Source of the DNA: an uncultured Rhizobiaceae group bacterium
GTDB lineage: Bacteria; Pseudomonadota; Alphaproteobacteria; Rhizobiales; Rhizobiaceae
Assembly: GCA_937944075.1 (NCBI GenBank)
Contig: CALDZZ010000119.1
Span: 1-7,021 of the forward strand
Direction of reading: 5' to 3'
DNA: 7,021 nucleotides
Under the pieces are notes generated by a model. The model did not search any database and was not told the origin of the DNA. It saw only the letters and a program-made list of their open reading frames with translations. This document shows, one piece after another, positions 1-5,608 of the stretch (position 1 is its first letter; each line of letters opens with the position of its first letter). Made by a program: the position numbers and the translations under genes.

Positions 1-1
1 A

Positions 2-1216
2 GACTATCAAAACGAATTCCGTTTCCACATGCCCCATGAGCACCGCCCCGCAGGTCGTTTGGCCAAAGTCACACCTCTATATTCAACGCTGAAAAACGCA
101 GGCGCGCATTTTGCAACCGTCAACGGCTGGGAACGACTGGACTACATTGCACCTTCACCAGACTTTGAAGAGAACCTCTCTTTCCATTTCAACAATGTGG
201 ACGAACTAGTCGCCAAGGAAGTCGAGCATGTGCAAACCAAAGTTGGCCTGACAGAAGTAAACGGCTTTAACCGTTTTGAAATCGCAGGCAAGGATGCACA
301 GGATTGGCTGGATGGCATCATGTGTTCACGCGTCACACGCAAGCAAGGCAAGGTTGGCCTCACCTACTTCCTCAACCATCATGGCAACGTCAAGGGCGAG
401 GCAACCATCGCCAATCTGGAAGAAGGCAAAATCTGGTATGGCTCAGCCGCGGCTTCAGAATATCACGACATGGATTGGCTTACAGAGCACCTTCCAGAAG
501 ACAGTGACATTCAAATCAAAAGCCTGACCAATGAATACACCATTCTGGTTTTGGCCGGCCCAAAGTCACGCGATGTACTTGCCAAGGCAGCACCACGCAG
601 TGATGTAACCAAAGAAGCTTTCCCATGGCTGTCTGTCAAAACCATTCATATCGGCCAGGTTCCGGTCGTTGCCATGTCGGTGAGCTTTTCCGGCGAATTG
701 GCTTACGAACTTCATATCCCCAACGCTTCGCTTCTTTTGGTGCATGACCTAATCATGGCGGCAGGTCAGGATGAAGGCATTGGTTACTTTGGCCTGCGAG
801 CCGTTGAATCCATGCGTCTTGAAAAAGGCTACATGCACTGGAAGGCTGACCTCATTACCGAATTCAATCCATTTGAAACAGGCCTCGATCGTTTCGTCAA
901 AATGGACAAGGAGTTCATCGGCAAGGAAGCACTTGAAAAAATGCAATCCGAAGGACTTCGTCGCAAGCTTATCTGTCTTGAACTGGACAGCAAAACAGCT
1001 CCTGCACATGGGGGCGACAGCGTGATGCACAATGGAAAGGTCGTCGGCACGATCACTTCAGCAGGCAAGGCGCACAGGGTTGACAAAAACCTCGCCTATG
1101 CATTTGTTGAACCGGAAGCGGAGACAGGTTTGTCTGTTCTGATGCTGGGCAATGAAGTGCCGGCTGTGGTTAGTCAGATGGGACTTTATGACGAGAAGAA
1201 CGAGTTGGTACGCTAG
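2..1216 (+). CDS. Dimethylglycine/sarcosine dehydrogenase-like protein, C-terminal part (5' truncated by window)
   Basis: This is the C-terminal 404 residues of a dimethylglycine/sarcosine dehydrogenase-type flavoprotein. Such enzymes oxidise an N-methyl group at an N-terminal FAD domain and pass the one-carbon unit to tetrahydrofolate in a C-terminal aminomethyltransferase (GcvT-like) domain. The reading frame is open to the left edge, and the nine codons before the ATG at 29 already read as family sequence, so that ATG is internal. Visible landmarks are a WERLDY segment at the end of the middle domain, GELAYELHIP at about visible residues 231-240, and LRLEKGY with the following NPFETGL segment at about 272-292. 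A GcvT C-terminal barrel follows with NGKVVGTITS and LAYAFVEP. Where GcvT has its catalytic Asp in VIDDLIV, this protein has VKGEATI; recalled mammalian DMGDH (VYAELTV) also has Glu there, favouring DMGDH-type over a free T-protein. The substrate (dimethylglycine, sarcosine or another N-methyl compound) cannot be fixed. There is no terminator: the gene overlaps the convergent gene by 4 bp. Confidence 0.88.
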   Translation, partial: DYQNEFRFHMPHEHRPAGRLAKVTPLYSTLKNAGAHFATVNGWERLDYIAPSPDFEENLSFHFNNVDELVAKEVEHVQTKVGLTEVNGFNRFEIAGKDAQDWLDGIMCSRVTRKQGKVGLTYFLNHHGNVKGEATIANLEEGKIWYGSAAASEYHDMDWLTEHLPEDSDIQIKSLTNEYTILVLAGPKSRDVLAKAAPRSDVTKEAFPWLSVKTIHIGQVPVVAMSVSFSGELAYELHIPNASLLLVHDLIMAAGQDEGIGYFGLRAVESMRLEKGYMHWKADLITEFNPFETGLDRFVKMDKEFIGKEALEKMQSEGLRRKLICLELDSKTAPAHGGDSVMHNGKVVGTITSAGKAHRVDKNLAYAFVEPEAETGLSVLMLGNEVPAVVSQMGLYDEKNELVR

Positions 1217-2424
1217 GTTTTTTCAGCCTCCAGCATCACCTCAATCTTCACGCCAAAACCCAAAATTCCATCGGTCGTATAGCCCTTGCGACCGAGTTCA
1301 TAATCAAGCCTTTGAAGTTCAATTGTGCTTTGCATGAATGCGCGGCCATTTTCTATTTTCAAATCAAATGGCAGCGTTAGTGCCCTGGTTGTACCTGCAA
1401 GCGACAGCTCACCTTGTGCCTCATATTTTCCATCTGCAATTTGCACAAAGCGATTAGATGAAAAGACAGCCTCCGGAAATGCATCAACATTTAGGAAATT
1501 AGCAGATAACGCATCCTTGGTTACACCGCCAACAGTCAGACTTGCAGTATTGACCGTAACGTTCACCATGGCTTTATCCAATGCGTCAGGATCAAAAATA
1601 ATATCAGCTCGCCAATCGGCAAACTTGCCATTTACAGGATTTTTGTTCTGGATGATTTCAATATTCAGACTGCTCTTTGAATGATCAACCATCCATCCGC
1701 TATCATCAGTTATTCCTGCGATTTCACTGACATTTTCCGCAGGCCTTTCAAGGTGAAGCTGGCTTGCGAATATTGCGATGGCAAGAAGCGCTAAAGCACT
1801 ACCAGCGATAAGGCGCGAATGAGCTTTATGGTGGGCATGTTGAGGACTTTCCGATAGTTCAACCTTTTTCCGTGGCAACATTCTGGAAAGCGTAAGATCG
1901 TGGTCAATCAACGCATGTTTCAAAGCACCTGCAATGTGCAACGCCAAAGACCCCATGAGCATGATGGCCGTGAACTTGTGTGCAACACCCAACAGCTCTG
2001 CCAACCCTATATCTTTTGGAACAAAAGCCAAATCCTGTGACCAGGGCCACCAAATCGGAGCAAAGCCTTCAAGGGCAGCATGATGCAACCAGCCTGTTAT
2101 CGGCATCAAGAGGATACTGGCATACAAGAGCCAATGTATACCACCAGCAAGAACGGTTTCAAATTTTCGCTCAGCATTCAAGGGGGTTGGGGAAACCTGT
2201 AGAAGCGCCCACAAAACCCGTAAGACGGCTGTACCAAAAGCCAAAATGCCAATTGTCTTGTGAAGTGAATAAAACCAAATCTTGGCATCAATTTCTGCAG
2301 GCGTTGCGGTTGGCAACTCATGCATGTACACGCCCAATGGTAATAGAAAGAGAATGAAACCAGCTGTTAGCCAATGCAAGATTTGCGCTACGAGCCCATA
2401 GCTTTGCCTTGTATTAGCGAGCAT
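1213..2424 (-). CDS. Cytochrome b561-YceI fusion protein
   Basis: This 403-residue membrane protein joins two families that are separate neighbours in E. coli (yceJ and yceI). Residues 1-185 form a four-helix diheme cytochrome b561. Likely heme ligands are His17 (in ILHW), His55 (in SLHK), His149 (in GVAHK) and His163 (in LALHI), the last two being 14 residues apart as in CybB-type proteins. A His-rich loop at 195-202 leads to a fifth helix (about 204-222), which should place the rest in the periplasm. Residues 242-402 are a YceI lipocalin-like domain (SGWMVDHSKSSL start, SANFLNVDAFPEAVFSS core, AGTTRALTLPF), a fold known to bind polyisoprenoids or ubiquinone. A role in passing electrons between membrane quinone and a periplasmic isoprenoid carrier is inferred. 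The start is well supported: AAGGAG lies 8 nt before the ATG. It lies downstream of a free-standing YceI gene, separated by 107 bp that include a hairpin. Confidence 0.92.
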   Translation of the reverse strand: MLANTRQSYGLVAQILHWLTAGFILFLLPLGVYMHELPTATPAEIDAKIWFYSLHKTIGILAFGTAVLRVLWALLQVSPTPLNAERKFETVLAGGIHWLLYASILLMPITGWLHHAALEGFAPIWWPWSQDLAFVPKDIGLAELLGVAHKFTAIMLMGSLALHIAGALKHALIDHDLTLSRMLPRKKVELSESPQHAHHKAHSRLIAGSALALLAIAIFASQLHLERPAENVSEIAGITDDSGWMVDHSKSSLNIEIIQNKNPVNGKFADWRADIIFDPDALDKAMVNVTVNTASLTVGGVTKDALSANFLNVDAFPEAVFSSNRFVQIADGKYEAQGELSLAGTTRALTLPFDLKIENGRAFMQSTIELQRLDYELGRKGYTTDGILGFGVKIEVMLEAEKT

Positions 2425-2475
2425 GATTTGTTCTCCTTGCGAATGGCATTAAACAGTGAGTGTCACTATAAACAA

Positions 2476-2500
2476 ATTTGGCGCCACTGGGGCGCCAAAT
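2476..2500 (-). terminator. Hairpin between yceI and the b561-YceI gene (weak terminator or attenuator)
   Basis: This is a perfect 10-bp inverted repeat, ATTTGGCGCC and GGCGCCAAAT, around a 5-nt loop. It starts about 30 nt past the stop of the secreted YceI gene. On the minus strand the stem is followed by TTGTTTATAG, an interrupted U tract, so it could end or partly end transcription, or protect the 3' end of the upstream message. On the plus strand no T run follows. It would let the small YceI protein be made in excess of the fused membrane protein. Confidence 0.65.
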
Positions 2501-2531
2501 CCTGAAAAGTCTTTGTACTGACTGAAGCTTG

Positions 2532-3131
2532 TTACTTAGCTTCCTTCATTTCAGTTACAATATTGATAGTAAGAGGGCCTGTAGAAAAACCTCCAACATT
2601 GAAGTCTTGATGATTTTCAATTGTTGTTGTGGCTGCAAATGCAACCCATTTTCCTTTGTAGTAATCAAGCGCCTTGCCAACCGGATGGTCACCAATATGG
2701 GTCAGGGTAGCGTTTAGTGTAATGGGTTTGGTTACGCCATTGAGAGTAAAATCACCCGTGATGTCCGCTGTCTTTTCACCGGTCTTCTTGATGGCTGTAC
2801 TCTTAAAAGTTGCTTTAGGATTTTTGTCAACATTCAGAAAGTCTGCGCTCTTAAGATGTGTGTCCAGAGCTTCAAAACCGCTGGAAATGCTGGTAACATC
2901 CACTGTCACATCAATCTTGGAATTCTCGGGATTAGCTTCATCCAGCGTTAGTGTTCCTTCTGCCTTTTCAAATTCAGCTGTTTGAATTGAAACACCTGCA
3001 TGATTCCAGCTCACACGAATTTCTGTGTGCCCTTGGTCAGTAACGAATTTTTCGGCAGCAAAACCACTCGTAACCGGCATTGCAAGTGCAAACGATACAA
3101 AAGCAGTTTTGAAAAAATTTATCGGTAACAT
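2532..3131 (-). CDS. Secreted YceI-family protein (periplasmic polyisoprenoid-binding type)
   Basis: This 199-residue protein has a clear signal peptide: Lys8, a hydrophobic stretch at 10-22, and cleavage probable after Ala25 or Ala26 in GFAAEKF. The mature part is a YceI domain, with an opening VTDQGHTEIRVSWNHAG, the central KSADFLNVDKNPKATFKS motif, then GDFTLNGVTKPITLN and an ending around TTTIENHQDFNVGGF. The length matches the E. coli family (about 190 residues). YceI proteins form a lipocalin-like barrel that holds a long isoprenoid such as ubiquinone-8; the actual ligand here is unknown. GGAG sits 7 nt before the ATG. It is first in order before the b561-YceI fusion, so the cell would have both a soluble and a membrane-tethered copy of the same fold. 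The two domains differ enough in sequence not to be a recent duplication. Confidence 0.93.
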   Translation of the reverse strand: MLPINFFKTAFVSFALAMPVTSGFAAEKFVTDQGHTEIRVSWNHAGVSIQTAEFEKAEGTLTLDEANPENSKIDVTVDVTSISSGFEALDTHLKSADFLNVDKNPKATFKSTAIKKTGEKTADITGDFTLNGVTKPITLNATLTHIGDHPVGKALDYYKGKWVAFAATTTIENHQDFNVGGFSTGPLTINIVTEMKEAK

Positions 3132-3211
3132 TCTGTCTCTCCAATTAATATGAATGTGATCAAGATTTAAAGTATTTACCCAATTGATCCTGCGTCATAA
3201 TTGCCGGAGAA

Positions 3212-3228
3212 ATTTGATTAATCCAAAT
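3212..3228. promoter_or_regulatory. Palindromic AT-rich element upstream of yceI (possible operator)
   Basis: ATTTGATTAATCCAAAT contains the perfect 8-bp palindrome GATTAATC, and its outer arms ATTTG and CAAAT also pair. It lies about 80 bp upstream of the YceI start codon in an AT-rich gap, a reasonable place for a regulator site. No regulator gene is in view and the element occurs once, so this is suggestive only. I could not place a convincing -35/-10 pair. Confidence 0.25.
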
Positions 3229-3275
3229 AAAGTATAGTTTATTTGAAGTGATTTGGTGGCCGAATTGAATGGAAT

Positions 3276-3309
3276 AAAAAATGCCGCCAGTTGATTGACG
3301 GCATTTTTT
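3276..3309 (-). terminator. Rho-independent terminator of the Spy-like gene, possibly bidirectional
   Basis: AAAAAATGCCG pairs perfectly with CGGCATTTTTT (11 bp). On the minus strand the stem can extend three more pairs (one a G-U wobble), leaving a 6-nt loop. It begins 15 nt past the Spy-like stop codon and carries six T on the exit side on the minus strand. On the plus strand it also ends in six T, so it would stop transcription from either side. It separates the Spy-like gene from the yceI unit and argues against read-through between them. Confidence 0.88.
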
Positions 3310-3324
3310 GAATGTTACAGATTT

Positions 3325-3813
3325 TTATTCGCTTTGGCTCGACTTGCGACGCTCTTTGCGTTTTTCAATTCTGCGCTCGATGCGATTGCCCATTTTATCA
3401 AGACGCTCAACCACCTTGGCACGCTGGCCTTCGTCCAGTGTATTGTAGAAGGCAACAAATTCAGGAATGAGCATATCCGCACGACGGTCAAATTCGGCCT
3501 TGATTTCATCGCGCAAGGCATTCACTTCCTCAACGCTCAGCGTTTCGTCTTCCACAAGACCTTTCAATTGTTTTGACAAGTCCAGCATGAACTCTGGCGC
3601 TGTGCCGCGTATGTTCACATAGGACTTTGCAACCTTGGCAAAAGCGTCTTTCTGGGTCGTGTTCAAGTCCAGACGACCAACAACACGCTCGGTTACCCGC
3701 TCAACGCGTTTTTCCGGTGAATGACTCCGCATCGTTGCAAAAGCACCCGTTCCAACCAGCGCTGCAACGATACCACCAATAACCCAGGTTCTTTTCTTCT
3801 TTAGTCCAAACAT
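3325..3813 (-). CDS. Spy/CpxP-like periplasmic protein
   Basis: This is a small, charged, helical envelope protein of 162 residues. A basic start (KKKR at 5-8) and a hydrophobic run at 10-26 form a signal peptide, possibly cleaved after AFA at 24-26, or an uncleaved anchor. The mature part carries two LTxxQ-like motifs typical of the Spy/CpxP/CnrX group, LNTTQ at 50-54 and LDEGQR at 126-131, between long amphipathic helices. The C-terminal tail (about 137-157) is very rich in Arg, Lys and Glu. Family members act as periplasmic chaperones or as stress or metal sensors that restrain a signalling partner; which applies here is not shown. I chose the ATG at 3813 because AAGGA stands 7 nt before it; an in-frame GTG 30 nt upstream has no such site. 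The gene is preceded by paired inverted repeats and followed by a strong terminator, so it is probably a regulated single-gene unit. Confidence 0.82.
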   Translation of the reverse strand: MFGLKKKRTWVIGGIVAALVGTGAFATMRSHSPEKRVERVTERVVGRLDLNTTQKDAFAKVAKSYVNIRGTAPEFMLDLSKQLKGLVEDETLSVEEVNALRDEIKAEFDRRADMLIPEFVAFYNTLDEGQRAKVVERLDKMGNRIERRIEKRKERRKSSQSE

Positions 3814-3872
3814 GTTCAAATCCTTTTTGTTAATCACACCCACAACATCAGGCTTGATAACAAAAAGTTCAA

Positions 3873-3908
3873 ATTACAAAACGGTAAGGTGGATTACAGA
3901 TTGGTAAT
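3873..3908. promoter_or_regulatory. Two tandem inverted repeats upstream of the Spy-like gene (candidate operator)
   Basis: On the plus strand, 3873-3888 reads ATTAC-N6-GTAAG and 3893-3908 reads ATTAC-N6-GTAAT. The second is a perfect 5+6+5 inverted repeat and the first misses one base. They begin exactly 20 bp apart, two helical turns, and on the minus strand read as a repeated TTACC-N5-GTAAT. They lie 60-95 bp upstream of the Spy-like start codon and 20 bp past the methyltransferase stop. The layout is what a dimeric regulator binding cooperatively would need. The GTAAT half-sites loosely recall the GTAAA half-sites of CpxR, but the arrangement differs, so the regulator is unknown. Confidence 0.55.
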
Positions 3909-3928
3909 TATTGCAAACGCAAACACCA

Positions 3929-5488
3929 TCAGTCTTCCTGATTGAGAGCGTCCATGGCAGGGATTTCGCGTTCCCGCCTGGCAATATAATCCAGCAAGGC
4001 TTCGTTTGTGCCTTCATCCAGTTTAGGCTCTTCATAGGCATCCAGCAGGGATTTGACTTGCTTTAGTGCGCGTTCATTGATCTCGACAGACCCTTCCGCC
4101 GCCCATTGCTCGATTGAATTGTTATCAAACAATTCAGGCATGAAGAATGCGGACTGAAATTTTTCCTGTGTATGTGGGTGCCCAAGATAATGCCCGCCCG
4201 GACCAATGTCTCGCACTGCTGACAATGCCTCGTCAAAATCATCCCATTTGATGCCTTCAGCCATCCGGTAAGCCATGGCACATTGTTCTGCGTCGACAAC
4301 AAATTTTGCCATGGAACAATGCATGCCCGCTTCATTCCACCCAGCTGAATGCCAGATGTAATTGGCGCCTGCCATCATGACCGCCATCAACGTGGTTGCA
4401 CTTTCATAGCCTGCCTGCGCATCAAACGTCTTGGCCCCTCCCAGCGTGTTGGACGTACGCCATGGCACTTTGTAATACCGCGCCATTTGGCCAATCATGA
4501 AATTCATCAAACTGATTTCAGGCGTTCCGGCCATTGGCGCTCCCGATTTCATCGAAACCGTTGAGAGATAATGACCATATATCGCCGGGCACCCCTTGTT
4601 GATGACCTGCGTATAAGCAAGCGCAGATAGCGCCTCTGCATTTAATTGCGCAACAGAGGCTGCCGTAGAAGCGGGTGTATTTGCCCCGCCCAGAACAAAC
4701 GGAGAGCAAAGCACAGGCTGATTGCGTTTGCAAAAGGCACGCATTGCTCCGAGCATGACTTCATCCCAAACAAGCGGAGAATTGCCATTACAATTACCGG
4801 TAACGACCGGATGCTTTTCCAGAAACCCCTCACCAAAGAGAATGTCACACATATCCATGACATCCTCGGCATTCTTGGGGCTTGTCGTCATACCCATGAA
4901 AGTCTTGTCAGAATGCTTCATCGAAGAATAGGTGATGCGCAAATGACGATGTGAAATGGCATGATCCATCGGCTCGACAATATGATGCGCAGAGGAATGC
5001 ATGGCGGGCAACATGTGGCTCAACTTGTGAAAATTGGCAAGATCATCCAGCGTTGGGCCACGGCGATTGTCATCCAGGTCGCGCAGATAAGGCGCTCCTG
5101 TCATGGGAATGAAAACAGAATGATTCTTGCCGAACGGAAGATTCTTCTCAGGATCCCGTGCATGATAGGTAAAATGTTCGGGGATAGTGGAAATCAGCTC
5201 CCGAATCATGTCGCGGTCAAAATGGACACGGTAATCATCGCGAACATCTGCACCAGCTTTTTTCCAGTCTGCAATGGCAATCTCGTCACGAAAAACAACG
5301 CCGACCTCTTCCAGTATATCCAGGGAGGCCTCGTCGATTTTTTCAATCTGCTCCTCATCCATCGGCTCGGTTAACGGAAGTTTTCGCTCGAGAGCCGGAA
5401 GCATGGTGAAATCATGTGCCATGCGTTTTTCTCGCCTTGCCCCTCGTCCTCCACGTCTGCCTGTCGGATTTTGCTGTTCTTCACCCAT
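3929..5488 (-). CDS. MttB-family (trimethylamine/betaine) corrinoid methyltransferase, non-pyrrolysine
   Basis: This 519-residue protein belongs to the trimethylamine methyltransferase family (MttB, COG5598), which moves a methyl group from a methylated amine or betaine to a cobalamin-binding protein. After a basic Arg/Gly-rich start (RRGGRGARR at 11-19) come a family N-terminal region (DEASLDILEEVGV) and a TIM-barrel body. Recognisable late segments are GAKTFDAQAGYESATTL, HSAGWNEAGMHCSMAKF (about 380-396) and GGHYLGHPHTQ (about 431-441). Archaeal MttB reads an in-frame UAG as pyrrolysine; here the frame is open throughout, so this is the pyrrolysine-free type, to which the glycine betaine methyltransferase MtgB belongs. 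The real substrate is not determined. I chose the ATG at 5488, with GAAGG 8 nt upstream; a TTG 36 nt further out lacks a ribosome site. No corrinoid protein gene lies beside it. It diverges from an aldehyde dehydrogenase and no terminator is seen after its stop. Confidence 0.9.
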   Translation of the reverse strand: MGEEQQNPTGRRGGRGARREKRMAHDFTMLPALERKLPLTEPMDEEQIEKIDEASLDILEEVGVVFRDEIAIADWKKAGADVRDDYRVHFDRDMIRELISTIPEHFTYHARDPEKNLPFGKNHSVFIPMTGAPYLRDLDDNRRGPTLDDLANFHKLSHMLPAMHSSAHHIVEPMDHAISHRHLRITYSSMKHSDKTFMGMTTSPKNAEDVMDMCDILFGEGFLEKHPVVTGNCNGNSPLVWDEVMLGAMRAFCKRNQPVLCSPFVLGGANTPASTAASVAQLNAEALSALAYTQVINKGCPAIYGHYLSTVSMKSGAPMAGTPEISLMNFMIGQMARYYKVPWRTSNTLGGAKTFDAQAGYESATTLMAVMMAGANYIWHSAGWNEAGMHCSMAKFVVDAEQCAMAYRMAEGIKWDDFDEALSAVRDIGPGGHYLGHPHTQEKFQSAFFMPELFDNNSIEQWAAEGSVEINERALKQVKSLLDAYEEPKLDEGTNEALLDYIARREREIPAMDALNQED

Positions 5489-5518
5489 CTCATTAGCCTT
5501 CGTTTTGCGCCTTGTCGT

Positions 5519-5548
5519 TTTCAAACCAATCGCGGTACTGATTATAGA
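5519..5548 (+). promoter_or_regulatory. Candidate promoter of the aldehyde dehydrogenase gene
   Basis: TTCAAA at 5519-5524 and TATAGA at 5543-5548 are spaced 18 bp and each matches the sigma-70 consensus at four of six positions. The -10 overlaps the minus-strand TATAAT, so the two divergent genes could compete for polymerase. Starting near 5555, the message would have a leader of about 50 nt to the ATG at 5609. Confidence 0.3.
5541..5546 (-). promoter_or_regulatory. Candidate -10 box of the methyltransferase gene
   Basis: The minus strand carries a consensus TATAAT 53 bp upstream of the chosen ATG, giving a leader of roughly 45 nt. No good -35 hexamer stands at 16-18 bp, so it may need an activator or be fortuitous. 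Initiation here would leave only about 10 nt before the alternative TTG start, which supports the ATG at 5488. Confidence 0.4.
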
Positions 5549-5608
5549 TGACTAACACCCATGACTGCTGTTACAAAATACGAACATACGACCAGCGGAG
5601 TGACGCAT

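Noticed and set aside
29..31. ATG at 29 as the true start of the dehydrogenase-like gene
   Set aside because: The frame is open to the window edge, the upstream codons fit the family, and the FAD domain is missing; the gene begins outside the window.
1980..2357. Plus-strand ORF of 125 codons opposite the cytochrome b561 domain
   Set aside because: It is antisense to conserved membrane-helix coding sequence and has a low-quality, domain-free translation.
2455..2467. AGTGA-gtg-TCACT small inverted repeat upstream of the b561-YceI gene
   Set aside because: A 5-bp stem is common by chance, and it occurs once with no promoter evidence around it.
3295..3576. Plus-strand ORF of 93 codons opposite the Spy-like gene
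   Set aside because: It begins inside the terminator hairpin and mirrors the conserved minus-strand gene; no ribosome site supports it.
3814..3843. GTG start adding ten residues to the Spy-like protein
   Set aside because: No ribosome site precedes it, while the ATG at 3813 has AAGGA at good spacing directly before a typical signal peptide.
3909..3928. Repeated GCAAAC units just after the methyltransferase stop, considered as a terminator
   Set aside because: They are short direct repeats, not an inverted repeat, and no T run follows; transcription may continue towards the Spy-like gene.
5489..5524. TTG start adding twelve residues to the methyltransferase
   Set aside because: No ribosome site is seen and the candidate -10 box would leave almost no leader; the ATG at 5488 has GAAGG upstream.
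5561..5608. Earlier in-frame ATG for the aldehyde dehydrogenase
   Set aside because: It lacks a ribosome site, lies close to the presumed transcription start, and the extra residues do not look like the family N-terminus.
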